54,437 nucleotides of DNA from Pseudanabaena sp. (lineage in GTDB: Bacteria > Cyanobacteriota > Cyanobacteriia > Pseudanabaenales > Pseudanabaenaceae): the NCBI GenBank assembly GCA_003249015.1, contig QBLS01000028.1, positions 1 through 54,437 on the forward strand, given 5' to 3'. The notes under the pieces are model-generated. The model worked only from the letters and a program-made list of their open reading frames with translations. It did no database searches and was not told where the DNA came from. Below, one piece after another: positions 1 through 10,188 of the stretch; within the stretch, counting starts at the first letter, position 1, and each line of letters begins with the position of its first letter. A program made the translations under genes and the position numbers.

Positions 1-41
1 AGAAGATGAGTGGCGGCGCTTCGCGCCGCCACTCATCTTCT
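1..41. repeat. Perfect palindrome, GGCGGCGC-core family
   Basis: Two perfect 19-bp arms flank a TTC loop. The same 41 bp recurs exactly, in reverse complement, at 42669-42709. It starts at the window edge, so the arms may be longer. No gene touches it here. Confidence 0.9.
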
Positions 42-395
42 AGGGTTTTGATTTGTACTAGCTAACTCTTGCTTTGCTATAAGAGGCTATGTAAATAGCC
101 CTACTGTAATTCGATAGATAGACTACCATCAATCACTAATTATTCGCTTTAATGAAAGCATTTTCTAGCGCATAGAGAAAATAAAATTTAATAACACAAT
201 TTTTTATATAAATTTATAAAACAGAGTTGTTTAAGTCTTCACAATTCAGGAATAAAGCCGTTGTTATAGATGTGAATAGACATTTATTAGTGATTACTAA
301 ATATTATTTCTTCATATTTTGCATAATTTGATGTCTTGACAGATAAAATTTAACTAAATACAATATTCACATTCATAGTTTTTATAATATTTAGT
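42..395. other. Non-coding AT-rich stretch
   Basis: No convincing ORF, RNA gene or strong hairpin is visible between the edge palindrome and the small ORF at 396. The stretch is AT-rich and may hold the promoter of that ORF, but no promoter can be assigned with confidence. Confidence 0.4.
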
Positions 396-554
396 ATGGA
401 AGCTTTAGGGGTTATAGCGATAGTTTTTTGCTCATGGTTTGCTCAATTTCTTACTGACTCAGAAAAGAAAAAAGAACAGGAAATAGAAAAGCGCATCAAA
501 GAAAAAGTTAAGAATGATCAATATGTCAACATACGCATTATTGATAAGCCTTAG
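396..554 (+). CDS. Small single-pass membrane protein, hypothetical (52 aa)
   Basis: An ATG-TAG frame encodes 52 residues. Residues 1-20 are hydrophobic (start MEALGVIAIVF) and could span the membrane once. Residues 21-42 are a strongly charged Lys/Glu run (SEKKKEQEIEKR) that would form a cytoplasmic helix. The ending is NIRIIDKP. This anchor-plus-charged-helix layout is typical of real small membrane proteins rather than noise. No good Shine-Dalgarno is seen and no family is recognised, so it may still be spurious. Confidence 0.4.
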   Translation: MEALGVIAIVFCSWFAQFLTDSEKKKEQEIEKRIKEKVKNDQYVNIRIIDKP

Positions 555-628
555 AGGGCATACCAAACCGAAAAGTGGCTAGGTTATTGCCAAACATAAT
601 CAAAATTAGTTTTGTAACTTTACGCAGA

Positions 629-668
629 AAAACCAGACAGGGATTGGCGGCGCTTCCTGTCTGGTTTT
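629..668. repeat. Inverted repeat, collapsed palindrome derivative
   Basis: Thirteen-base arms (AAAACCAGACAGG and its complement) enclose a loop GATTGGCGGCGCTT. That loop is half of the GGCGGCGC-core palindrome seen elsewhere, as if the second half of the core had been deleted. It lies upstream of the rhomboid gene. Confidence 0.7.
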
Positions 669-740
669 CGAGTGGCGACAGCTATATTAAACCTGTGCTT
701 GCGTTAAGCTTGAAGTATCTATACGGCTTGGTACTAAGTT

Positions 741-1328
741 ATGAAACAAAAAATGCAAACAATTGGCGGGGAGCTTAAGAGTCAATTCAAGATTTTAGCG
801 ATCGCCGTAGCAATTTTTTGGATCGTTTTCATTGTTAATACATTTGTATTTGGCGGCAGACTAAACTCACTGGGTATCTTGCCTCAGAGACCAATTGGGC
901 TGCGTGGTATCCTATTTGCGCCTTTCTTGCATGGCAGTTTTTACCATCTTATTTCCAATACAGCCCCATTTGTGGTCTTGGGATGGCTGGTAATGTTGCG
1001 TGGAATCAATGACTTTTATTTTGTTTCCATCATTTCGGCTGTGGTCGGGGGGCTAGGCACTTGGTTGATTGGTAGACCGTTTTCTGTGCATATCGGCGCT
1101 AGTGGCGTGATCTTTGGTTACTTTGGCTATTTACTATTTCGGGGTTATTTTGAAAAGAGCTTCATTGCGATCGCGATTTCAATTGTGATTGCGACCACTT
1201 ATGGCGGGCTTATCTGGGGCGTTTTACCAACAAGGGCTTACATATCTTGGGAAGGGCATTTGTTTGGTTTCATCGGCGGCATCATCGCGGCTAAGTTATT
1301 AGCCCCAGCCAAGAAAGAAAGTCTATAA
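741..1328 (+). CDS. Rhomboid family intramembrane serine protease
   Basis: The protein has 195 aa and about six membrane segments. The rhomboid signature is present: H64-x4-H69-x3-N73 in the segment HGSFYHLISN (oxyanion-side residues), the nucleophile in GASG (Ser121) and the catalytic His173 in EGHLFGFIGG. Known rhomboids cleave membrane-protein substrates inside the bilayer; the substrate here cannot be inferred. A second in-frame ATG lies four codons in, and neither start has a strong ribosome-binding site. A bidirectional terminator directly follows the stop, and the convergent neighbour is a response regulator. Confidence 0.88.
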   Translation: MKQKMQTIGGELKSQFKILAIAVAIFWIVFIVNTFVFGGRLNSLGILPQRPIGLRGILFAPFLHGSFYHLISNTAPFVVLGWLVMLRGINDFYFVSIISAVVGGLGTWLIGRPFSVHIGASGVIFGYFGYLLFRGYFEKSFIAIAISIVIATTYGGLIWGVLPTRAYISWEGHLFGFIGGIIAAKLLAPAKKESL

Positions 1329-1360
1329 AAAAGAGGTGGTTTGTACCACCTCTTTTTTAT
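1325..1360. terminator. Bidirectional intrinsic terminator
   Basis: The hairpin AAAAAAGAGGTGGT / ACCACCTCTTTTTT has a short loop with an A-run on the left and a T-run on the right. It can therefore terminate both the rhomboid gene (+) and the response-regulator gene (-). The TAA of the rhomboid gene lies in the left arm. Confidence 0.85.
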
Positions 1361-1391
1361 AGTTTTATTTGCCAGAGACTTCGACTTCTCT

Positions 1392-1769
1392 CTATGCAAC
1401 ACTTTTGATTGCTTCTAACAAACTTTTGGTGCAAGCACCCTTATCACAAAAGACATCAATTACAGCACCATTAGCGATCGCCTGAGCTTTTCCACCATCA
1501 GCGGCCGAATAAGCAACAATTTTGACATTAGGAAACTGGGTTTTGATTTTGCTAGAAGCAGTCCAGCCATCCATAATCGGCATATGCAAATCCATGACTA
1601 CAACATCAGGTTTGTGACTACTTACTTTAGTGATTGCCTCTTTGCCATTGGTGGCAACTTCTACGGTATCAATGCAAGATTGCATAGAAAGCGCTAATTG
1701 TAGGGTACAGCGTGTTAGCTCGTGGTCATCTACCACCAAAACGCGCAAAGTTTTTGTAGAAGATGTCAT
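1392..1769 (-). CDS. Single-domain response regulator (CheY-like receiver)
   Basis: The 125-aa protein is a receiver domain only, with no output domain. The acidic pair Asp14/Asp15, the phospho-acceptor Asp60 in VVVMDLHMP, Ser88 as the switch residue and Lys110 are all present. Proteins of this type relay phosphoryl groups or act through protein-protein contacts. No histidine kinase is adjacent, so its partner is unknown. A bidirectional hairpin separates it from the convergent rhomboid gene. Confidence 0.85.
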   Translation of the reverse strand: MTSSTKTLRVLVVDDHELTRCTLQLALSMQSCIDTVEVATNGKEAITKVSSHKPDVVVMDLHMPIMDGWTASSKIKTQFPNVKIVAYSAADGGKAQAIANGAVIDVFCDKGACTKSLLEAIKSVA

Positions 1770-1930
1770 GGTTGGTTCGGTAAGAAGGACTTGACAATTA
1801 CTCGTTTATGTAACTTAAGATACGCCTTCTGTGATTTAAAATCTTCTATCGCAGGGACTAATACTAAATCAAACCTCGGAATTAAACCAAGTCAATCATT
1901 GACTAAACCATTGCTTGATCTAAAAACCTT

Positions 1931-1969
1931 AAAGATGAATGGCGGCGCAAAGCGCCGCCATTCATCTTT

Positions 1970-1970
<1 letters not shown>
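1931..1970. repeat. Palindrome between genes, GGCGGCGC-core family
   Basis: Near-perfect arms (AAAGATGAATGGCGGCGC and complement) flank an AAA loop. It resembles the edge palindrome with one stem change. It sits at the 3' end of sqdB and touches the sqdB stop codon; the T-run on the right and A-run on the left suit a two-way terminator. Confidence 0.9.
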
Positions 1971-3626
<1,656 letters not shown>

Positions 3627-4748
3627 ATGCTTTCGACTGCCGAATTTGCCCATCAAATAGATCCAGAGAGAGATACACAGGCGATCGCTGAAGCTATCCG
3701 TCAAAAGTTACAGCCCCTAGGTATTGATCATCTTCTCGTGGAAGTTGCCATCGTCGATAGCAGTCTAGACTTGCAAATTCGGACAAACTCCGCCGTTGAC
3801 AAGGAAAAACTACTGGCATTACTGGATGGTGAACTTCAAAATTTGCGTATAAAATCTGTGGCTAAATTTAGAATCCACTGTTGGCGCAATGACGAAGAAA
3901 TCCATGAGCAGCACTTACTCTGGACGGAGCAATTTATGATTGATTCGTCTAGATCCTTATCAAAATTGCCATCAACCCGATTTGACCATTCGGATGATTT
4001 GCATCAGGCGATCGCTGCAGATACGCGCCTGCCAGAGCCACAGCTTTCTAAAAATTCTGTACTGCAAGAGGCAATTAATAAGATCGCGCCTGCTTACCCC
4101 AGTGCAAAGCAACATCTAGTTGCGATCGAACAGCCAGAGGTAGAGATTAAATCAGTTGAAAACAGTCTGCCTAATCTATCAAATCAAAATAAAATAAGCG
4201 CCCCAGTATTAACTCCTACCAACAACTATTGGCAATTTCTACTATTGGCTGCATCAATAATTTTGTTGGGTTTGGGTATTGGGGCATCCGTGAGAGCTTT
4301 GACGATCAAAGCTAATCATGTAGCTACTAATAATCTTGAAAGTCAACCCACAGCTAGCCCTAGCTTGCAAGCTCAAGTAGAGTCAACTCCCAGACCCAGA
4401 AACGAAGCTGATATTCAAGTTTCAGCTAAGCCAGAAGCATCAAGGACTACTGCTCAGGTTACGCCATCGGCTACACCTGAAAGCCCAAGAGATATACCGA
4501 TCGCTCTCAAATCTAATGAATCTAGTGATGCGGGCAAAATCACCTTAGAAAAGTTTAATATCGTCCAGCAAGGAATGACGGTGGAAGAGGTTGAAAAAAT
4601 CTTTGGCGTGGCTGGTCGAGTGATCGCTGAGAATAACGATGGCACAACTATTGGGATGGTCTACTCTTGGAAAAACCCCGAAGGTAGTAATGCCATCATC
4701 GAATTTAAGGATGGTCAAGTAGTAGCCAAAGCCCAAGCAGGCTTGTAA
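3627..4748 (+). CDS. Membrane-anchored protein with C-terminal BLIP/SmpA-like domain
   Basis: The 373-aa protein has three parts. Residues 1-100 are a soluble domain of unknown family. Residues 202-223 form one hydrophobic span (YWQFLLLAASIILLG). After a Ser/Pro/Thr-rich linker, residues 307-373 (GMTVEEVEKIFGVAGRV...YSWKNPEGSNAIIEFKDGQV) look like the small SmpA/OmlA or BLIP-type fold known from envelope proteins. The start has a weak GGAAAG ribosome site. A likely architecture is a cytoplasmic domain, one anchor and an extracytoplasmic domain; the function is unknown. Confidence 0.7.
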   Translation: MLSTAEFAHQIDPERDTQAIAEAIRQKLQPLGIDHLLVEVAIVDSSLDLQIRTNSAVDKEKLLALLDGELQNLRIKSVAKFRIHCWRNDEEIHEQHLLWTEQFMIDSSRSLSKLPSTRFDHSDDLHQAIAADTRLPEPQLSKNSVLQEAINKIAPAYPSAKQHLVAIEQPEVEIKSVENSLPNLSNQNKISAPVLTPTNNYWQFLLLAASIILLGLGIGASVRALTIKANHVATNNLESQPTASPSLQAQVESTPRPRNEADIQVSAKPEASRTTAQVTPSATPESPRDIPIALKSNESSDAGKITLEKFNIVQQGMTVEEVEKIFGVAGRVIAENNDGTTIGMVYSWKNPEGSNAIIEFKDGQVVAKAQAGL

Positions 4749-4758
4749 AAAAGACTGC

Positions 4759-4808
4759 ACACAAAACCCAAAATAGTAGCGGTGGCGCTATTATTTTGGG
4801 TTTTGTGT
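4759..4808. repeat. Palindrome / probable terminator
   Basis: Long arms (ACACAAAACCCAAAATAGTAGC and a complement with one change) follow the 3627-4748 gene by 10 bp. It probably ends that transcript before ccmP. Confidence 0.8.
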
Positions 4809-4846
4809 TGCGCTGCAAGCGTAGTAAGATGAGAAATTAGAAAAGT

Positions 4847-4894
4847 AAAGCCCAGATTGAGATTACATTGCTCTGCAATCTCAGTCTGGGCTTT
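4847..4894. repeat. Palindrome upstream of ccmP
   Basis: Imperfect arms starting AAAGCCCAGA and ending TCTGGGCTTT close on the core ATTGC-TCT-GCAAT, another GC-N3-GC triloop. It lies 50 bp upstream of the ccmP start, so it could also affect ccmP expression. Confidence 0.75.
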
Positions 4895-4944
4895 GTATCC
4901 TAAGCAAATTTTAGGTTTTCACAGCTTAGAGGGAGAACAATTTT

Positions 4945-5583
4945 TTGGGCATCGATTTACGCAGCTATGTCTACTTAGATAACTTACAGCGACAACACGC
5001 CGCCTACTTAGGAACCACTGCTCAAGGCTTCTTACCCTTACCAGGAGATACATCGCTCTGGATCGAGATCTCTCCTGGCATTGAAATTAATCGCATTACT
5101 GATGTGGCATTAAAGTCAACTTCGGTGCGTCCTGGGGTACAAATTGTTGAACGGTTATATGGATTGTTAGAAATTCATTCGGCAAGTCAGGGCGAGACCC
5201 AAGCCGCAGGTCGAGCAATTTTGGAGATGCTGGGTGCAACTGAAGAAGACCGCATTAAGCCAAGATTGTTGTCTAGTCAAATTATTCGTAATATTGATGC
5301 TCATCAAACCCAATTGATTAATCGATTTCGGCGAGGACAGATGCTGTTATCGGGTCAGACCTTGTACATTATGGAAGTAGAGCCTGCTGCCTATGCAGCT
5401 CTGGCGGCTAATGAAGCAGAAAAGGCTGCATCTATTAACATCCTAGAAATTGTCGCCGTGGGAAGCTTTGGGCGCTTGTACCTTGGTGGCGAGGAACGAG
5501 ATATTATGGCAGCGGCGGCGGCGGTATTGCACACAATTGCCAATGTAAGAGGTCGTGACATTTGGAGCGATCGCAAAGAGTAA
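4945..5583 (+). CDS. ccmP: Carboxysome shell protein CcmP (tandem BMC domain)
   Basis: CcmP is a bacterial microcompartment trimer (BMC-T) whose double-layered pore is thought to pass larger metabolites through the beta-carboxysome shell. The 212-aa length and the text [60 protein letters not shown] and [15 protein letters not shown] agree with the family; the two halves each carry a BMC-type helix and strand pattern. The start is TTG, chosen because a strong GAGGGAGA ribosome site precedes it by about 8 nt and no upstream ATG fits. It stands away from any ccmKLMN operon, as is usual for ccmP. Confidence 0.88.
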   Translation: MGIDLRSYVYLDNLQRQHAAYLGTTAQGFLPLPGDTSLWIEISPGIEINRITDVALKSTSVRPGVQIVERLYGLLEIHSASQGETQAAGRAILEMLGATEEDRIKPRLLSSQIIRNIDAHQTQLINRFRRGQMLLSGQTLYIMEVEPAAYAALAANEAEKAASINILEIVAVGSFGRLYLGGEERDIMAAAAAVLHTIANVRGRDIWSDRKE

Positions 5584-5623
5584 TACTCAATAAAAAAAGG
5601 GCATGGTCATTTTTTTGTTTAAA

Positions 5624-5664
5624 AACCCAGTATGGGCGGCGCTTCGCGCCGCCCATACTGGGTT
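5624..5664. repeat. Perfect palindrome between convergent genes
   Basis: Nineteen-base arms flank a TTC loop. The inner 25 bp (ATGGGCGGCGC-TTC-GCGCCGCCCAT) is identical to the palindrome inside the oxoprolinase gene at 21691-21723. The right arm carries part of the stop codon of the convergent Cys-rich gene. Confidence 0.92.
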
Positions 5665-5953
5665 AAAGATCATCTTCCCAGCCACAGCATTTACATAGCC
5701 ATCGCTTTGGAGGCAAACGCATCCGCGAAAATGGGGTGCGACATTCTGGACATCTACCTGTAAATATGGGATGCCAACCACATTCTGACTCCATTTCAGG
5801 GTCATAACTTGTGACATCTTCAGGCTCCCATAGTTCTGCCGACACAAAATCTTTGCAAATGCCCCACTGCGGTCCATAAGGATGTACCGCACAGACCAGA
5901 AAAGGGCTGTGGGCATAAAAATTACAGCGATCGCAGAGAGAGTTTTTTGACAT
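5663..5953 (-). CDS. Cys-rich, probably metal-binding small protein
   Basis: The 96-aa protein has ten cysteines, with pairs C7-x2-C10, C68-x2-C71 and C87-x-C89-C90, plus C21, C33 and C58 and several histidines. The pattern suggests zinc ribbons or an Fe-S site. Other recognisable text is CAVHPYGP and CKDFVS. It looks like a conserved cyanobacterial protein of unknown function, but no named family is assigned. The stop codon lies in the palindrome shared with ccmP. Confidence 0.7.
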   Translation of the reverse strand: MSKNSLCDRCNFYAHSPFLVCAVHPYGPQWGICKDFVSAELWEPEDVTSYDPEMESECGWHPIFTGRCPECRTPFSRMRLPPKRWLCKCCGWEDDL

Positions 5954-5980
5954 AAATGTATTTTAGCCCCAACTAATATC

Positions 5981-6013
5981 AAATCAAGAAATGGCTACGC
6001 CATTTCTTGATTT
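5981..6013. repeat. Palindrome AAGAAATGGC-TAC-GCCATTTCTT
   Basis: Perfect 15-bp arms flank a TAC loop. The central 23 bp recurs at 40215-40247. It lies just upstream of the Cys-rich gene. Confidence 0.88.
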
Positions 6014-6060
6014 GGTTTTCAATTCACAAACGTGTTGTCACGCTTTCATAAATTGATATA

Positions 6061-6104
6061 AAGTCAAAAAAGATTAATTGCGCCGCAATTAATCTTTTTG
6101 ACTT
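6061..6104. repeat. Palindrome downstream of the DUF3084 gene
   Basis: Arms AAGTCAAAAAAGATTAATTGC and complement flank a GCC loop. It lies 9 bp beyond the stop of the minus-strand DUF3084 gene and probably terminates it. Confidence 0.85.
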
Positions 6105-6113
6105 TGAGCTAGG

Positions 6114-7478
6114 TTAACTAAAGCGAGCGATTTCAACTCCATTCTGGCGAATAACTAGCTCCAAGCTGAGCGAACTAGCAGGGAAAATGGATTCCTTAGC
6201 TACTGCCTTAATTTCATAGGGAGCATTGAGTGCGCTGACAAATTTGAAAAGCTCAGTTAGAGCTTCTGGCGGGAAATTACCAACTTTTCCTGTGAGCGGA
6301 TTTGCTAAAACCCCCTCACGTCGAGCGCGGAAACTGACTAGCAAAAACAGTTGCTCAATACGAGAGGCTAGAGCTTGAGGAGCTAGGTCAGGGGTGAATT
6401 GTAAACTAGCAATTTCTGCGCCAGAGGCAAATATTTGACGGTTAAGGGTTACATCGGCAGCGATCGCAATTTTCGTTTCCCGCTTCAAAAAATTACCAGC
6501 CGAAAGAATCCGAATTACATAACTTTGTCCATCTCTAATTCGATTTAACAGCCCCTCTACCTGTGCTTCTGTAATTTGCAGCACTGGTTCATCGGGAGCT
6601 TGATCGGGAAGAAAGTCGAGGAGTTCGCGAGCCGTTCGCTCTGCTTGTTGCAATAGCTGAACGCTAGCTTGACGCAATTCGGAAGGGCTGAGATTGGGGC
6701 GAACGACTCCAATCGAGAGAAGTTGATCGGCGAAGATAGCCACATTACCTTTACGGAGAGCTTCCAAGCTAATTAGCAATTGCTCACGCGCAGATTCTAA
6801 GGATGCAACTTCTGTACCGAGAGCAACTCTTTGCTTTTCAATATCGACTAGTCGTTGTTCTGATTCGTCAACTCGTTGTTTTAAGGTTTCGCGATCGCGG
6901 GAAATATTCGTCAATTCGGTGGCAATACGTTCCTTTTCGTCACGCAGTTGGATACTTTCTGCTTGTAGATCTTCTTGCTCTGCGGTCAGGCTTTGGATGC
7001 GATCGCGTAGGTCAGCTTCCTGCTGCGAGGCTTTTTGCAATTCCGCATCTGCCTGAGCAAACTTATTTTCGACTGATTTTAATAAAGCCTGAGTTTCCGA
7101 CTGCTTTCGGACTGCTTGAACTAGAGACTTATTAATTTGTTCTAGCCGATTTTGAGCTTTTTCTTGTTCTTCTTTAGCAGTATTTAACTCAGTCTCTATC
7201 TTTTGCTTTTGGGCCTGACTACTAGAAAGTTCTGAGCGAATACTTTCTAAGCGAAATAGTCCGTCTCGTAGCTGTCCACTAAGCAATAATAAAATTCCCA
7301 ATGTCGAAGCGGAGATCATGCCACCTGTAGCGATCGTCACCACTGTTGCAGTGTCACGGGGTCTAAGGTTAAATATGCTAAGTCGCGCTTTTCCAACCTT
7401 AGTGCCGATGCGATCGCCTAGGGTTGCGATCATGCCGCCTAAGATCAAAATCGCTAAAATCAGCGTATATCCAGCCAT
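6114..7478 (-). CDS. DUF3084 family membrane coiled-coil protein
   Basis: The 454-aa protein starts with two hydrophobic spans at about 4-20 and 46-67, separated by a basic loop (GTKVGKARLSIFNLRPRDTATVVT). Residues 68-240 are a long Gln/Glu-rich coiled coil, and 245-454 is a globular domain. This order is characteristic of the cyanobacterial DUF3084 family, whose function is not established. It is probably an inner-membrane scaffold-like protein. It is a single-gene unit ended by the palindrome at 6061. Confidence 0.85.
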   Translation of the reverse strand: MAGYTLILAILILGGMIATLGDRIGTKVGKARLSIFNLRPRDTATVVTIATGGMISASTLGILLLLSGQLRDGLFRLESIRSELSSSQAQKQKIETELNTAKEEQEKAQNRLEQINKSLVQAVRKQSETQALLKSVENKFAQADAELQKASQQEADLRDRIQSLTAEQEDLQAESIQLRDEKERIATELTNISRDRETLKQRVDESEQRLVDIEKQRVALGTEVASLESAREQLLISLEALRKGNVAIFADQLLSIGVVRPNLSPSELRQASVQLLQQAERTARELLDFLPDQAPDEPVLQITEAQVEGLLNRIRDGQSYVIRILSAGNFLKRETKIAIAADVTLNRQIFASGAEIASLQFTPDLAPQALASRIEQLFLLVSFRARREGVLANPLTGKVGNFPPEALTELFKFVSALNAPYEIKAVAKESIFPASSLSLELVIRQNGVEIARFS

Positions 7479-7912
7479 GTAACTCCTTTGTCCTCACGTT
7501 GTCGATCTTAGCAGACAAGCTTAGAAGTTTTTTACAAGCATAATCTTTTTCGTATGGGTGATTATTGCTTTAGATTACTTGTATAGGAGGAAGTTGCGGC
7601 TTTTGTTTGAGCTTTATACCGTAAAGAAGTTTATTGTTATTTTGCGTAAGCTAAGTTTAGACAGTTAATCTCCATAAGCAGTGATTTCTCATTGATGAAG
7701 TTCTTTATCTCATAGATTCTACATTATTCTTTTTAGTTGTTTGTAGACTTCATCATTATTCCGTTTCTCAATCAGTTCTATTTTAGTCATAATTTTGACG
7801 GACTGTGATTGTATTGGGGTTTTCAGAACCAAGGGCTTTTTCAAAATTTGGATAGCTCACACATAGAGAGGTTCGGCTTCGCTGTACTTCCCTTGCAAAT
7901 GAGAAAAGCCAC
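7479..7912. other. Non-coding gap
   Basis: About 430 bp with no credible gene. It lies downstream of the STAND gene and upstream of the DUF3084 gene (both minus). No palindrome of the kind found in most other gaps is present, and no clear terminator follows the STAND operon. Confidence 0.45.
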
Positions 7913-10183
7913 TCATTGGGTAGAAGGTTTCATATTTAGTAAGAATTCTATAGGAAAACTAGGTTTATTGGCTACACGGATTATCTGGAGCAACCTGAGT
8001 GCATTTTGAGTTGTCGGATGCTCTGTACCAAGTTTTTGTTTGTAAATTTGGATGGTGCGTTGGATAAACTGTAAAGCTTCAGGACAACGTTGTGTATAGT
8101 AGAGTTTAGCTAAGCTGAATAAGCTATCAGCGACATTAGGATGTTCTAATCCTAGTTGTAATTTCCTAATTTTGAGTGATTGCAGCAAGAGAGATTCAGC
8201 TTCTCCATAATTCTCTTGCAAATAATAAAGTAATCCAAGATTGTTGAGAATAGTAGCAACATGGATATGATCTGCTCCTATTTCCTGTTCGGAGATTTCG
8301 AGCGATCTTAGATAGCGAGGCTTGGCTTTGTCATACTTCCCTTGTACTCGGTAAAGTTCTGCTAGATTATTGAGACTGTTAGCAACATAGAGATTGTTTT
8401 CCCCTAGCTGCCTTTCCCTGATTTGAAGTGATCGTAGATAGTGAGATTCAGCTTCTTCATAATTCTCTTGCAAATAGTAAAGTAATCCAAGATTGTTGAG
8501 GCTGTTAGCTACATCAAGATGCTCTGACCCTAGCTGTTGTTCTTTGATTGCAAGTGAGCGCAAAAAAAGAGGTTTAGCTTCACTGTATTTCGCTTTCTCT
8601 CGGTAAAGTTCTGCGAGATTATTTAGAATGTAGGCAACAGAAAGATTGTCTACTCCTAAAATTTTAATAATCCAAGTCAAACCTCTCTGATAAGGCTCCT
8701 CTGCAAGTCTGTAGAGTTCCTGACCTTTATAAAAGAGTTCCAGACCTTTATAAAATCTTGCAATGCCATCAAATACCCAAAACAAATCATCTTCAGGCTT
8801 AGGAATATCATCTAGCATTTCACGGCTAATCATCTCCAGATGGGGAATTACAGGTGTTATCTTGGCAATATCTTTTAAGGTTGGGGTATGTGGTATTTGT
8901 CTAGATATCTTGAGTAAAGTAACAACTACCTGTTTCCTGAGAGATAACCATTCGGGATGTTGTTTTAATTGAAACTGAAAATATTCCCGCAAAAGCTGAT
9001 GCAATTCATATACGCCCTGTTTCGTGCGCTGCAACAAATGTAGATTTAGTAATTCACCTCTTGCCCCTTTCCATCCTTGCCAAAAAAATTGTTCTTTCTC
9101 TGTCTCGGTTAACATCGAAGTCTCTACTAAAGTCCAAGGAATCGGCGCTAAGGCAAATAAACCCAACAAACAAGCCAAACGTTGCGCCAAAGGTGATAAC
9201 TCTTGCCAACTCAAGAAAAATGAAGCTGCCACATTTAGATTTTTGGGTAATAACTTCCTTTCCTCATCAGTAATTTCCGAAAGCTGCACCATACACTCCC
9301 CTTGCAAGCGTTGCAAGATCTCAGAAATACCAGTATCTAACTGATTCGGTAAAGCCAAATATCGCCCCACCAACTCGATCGCTAAAGGCAATCGCCCCAA
9401 CCATGTACAGAGATTCTCGATTGCTTCTTCATTCCCCCGACGTGGATCGGCTTCAGGCAAAAACGACCTTAGCAAATCCGCCGCCGCCACTAACACCAAC
9501 GCATCTAACGTGTATTGCTGCATCGCATTCCCAAATCCCAACCGCGTCGTTGCCAATACCCTAAATTTCCCATTCAGAGGCGGCAAAAACGGCTCCACAT
9601 CCCCATAATCTTTCACATCATCCAACACCACCAACATCTGTCCCTCGACCCGTTCCGATAGCCGCCGCCAGCAATGCCCTGCCAACTTCTCGCCACTATC
9701 CAACCCATCAGGCATCGTTTCCCCAATCTGCACCTCCACAAAATCCTGTAACTGAGTCGTCAAAGTCCCCTCATTTCCCCGTAACCAGCAGATTCCACCG
9801 CTATAGTCTGTCAACAAATGCCGTAGCGAATATTGCAGGGCAAGTTCCGACTTACCCACACCACCCATGCCTTTGACAAAAGCAGACACCGCCACCCTCT
9901 GATTTTTTTGCAAAAGCTCATGTACTCTTTTCAGATCATCATCCCGTCCCGCAAACAAAGTTACATTAGTCTGCGGAAGATTCAGCAAGCTTCCCGCCTG
10001 TTTTGCCTTTTGAATAATTTGGTTGTAGTTGAAAGTGCCAATATTTACAGTACTTCCTGCTTGAGCCACGACACCAATTTTGTCAGCAAGCTTATTCGGC
10101 TCATGATAAATCTCTTGGGAAACATTGATATCAGCGTCTCCTCCAACATTCACATGTTCCAGCCCTGTTTGTTTATTGGTCAT
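7913..10183 (-). CDS. STAND NTPase (NB-ARC-like) with C-terminal TPR repeats
   Basis: The 756-aa protein has an N-terminal tag (2-25, NKQTGLEHVNVGGDADINVS) and a second Gly-rich beta stretch at 42-52. The NTPase core carries a P-loop GMGGVGKS at 105-112, Walker B MLVVLDD at 183-189, the ATTR motif at 211-214 and the GLPL-like GRLPLAIE at 263-270. A winged-helix region follows, and then five 42-residue TPRs of kinesin-light-chain type (about 523-731). STAND proteins are switches that sense a ligand through the repeats and signal by oligomerising; many bacterial ones act in phage defence. No effector enzyme domain is fused, so the effector should be encoded nearby. It is last of four tightly packed genes, starting 5 nt after the toxin stop. 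Confidence 0.88.
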   Translation of the reverse strand: MTNKQTGLEHVNVGGDADINVSQEIYHEPNKLADKIGVVAQAGSTVNIGTFNYNQIIQKAKQAGSLLNLPQTNVTLFAGRDDDLKRVHELLQKNQRVAVSAFVKGMGGVGKSELALQYSLRHLLTDYSGGICWLRGNEGTLTTQLQDFVEVQIGETMPDGLDSGEKLAGHCWRRLSERVEGQMLVVLDDVKDYGDVEPFLPPLNGKFRVLATTRLGFGNAMQQYTLDALVLVAAADLLRSFLPEADPRRGNEEAIENLCTWLGRLPLAIELVGRYLALPNQLDTGISEILQRLQGECMVQLSEITDEERKLLPKNLNVAASFFLSWQELSPLAQRLACLLGLFALAPIPWTLVETSMLTETEKEQFFWQGWKGARGELLNLHLLQRTKQGVYELHQLLREYFQFQLKQHPEWLSLRKQVVVTLLKISRQIPHTPTLKDIAKITPVIPHLEMISREMLDDIPKPEDDLFWVFDGIARFYKGLELFYKGQELYRLAEEPYQRGLTWIIKILGVDNLSVAYILNNLAELYREKAKYSEAKPLFLRSLAIKEQQLGSEHLDVANSLNNLGLLYYLQENYEEAESHYLRSLQIRERQLGENNLYVANSLNNLAELYRVQGKYDKAKPRYLRSLEISEQEIGADHIHVATILNNLGLLYYLQENYGEAESLLLQSLKIRKLQLGLEHPNVADSLFSLAKLYYTQRCPEALQFIQRTIQIYKQKLGTEHPTTQNALRLLQIIRVANKPSFPIEFLLNMKPSTQ
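8114..8617 (-). repeat. Tandem TPR coding repeat, A-B-A-B order
   Basis: Four 126-bp units encode TPRs at residues 523-690. Units 1 and 3 (ELYR...YSEAKP / YDKAKP) resemble each other, and units 2 and 4 (LLYYLQENY...EAES) resemble each other more closely, also in DNA. A two-TPR block of 252 bp was therefore duplicated. Confidence 0.8.
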
Positions 10184-10188
10184 AATTT

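Noticed and set aside
575-778. Open frame of 67 codons upstream of the rhomboid gene
   Set aside because: It runs through the inverted repeat at 629-668 and overlaps the rhomboid start; its composition is not protein-like.
5587-5982. Minus-strand frame of 131 codons over the Cys-rich gene
   Set aside because: The 96-aa frame at 5663-5953 has the conserved Cys pairs; the longer frame reads through a palindrome and looks random.
7809-8009. Plus-strand frame of 66 codons
   Set aside because: It overlaps the 3' end of the STAND gene on the other strand and has no recognisable features.
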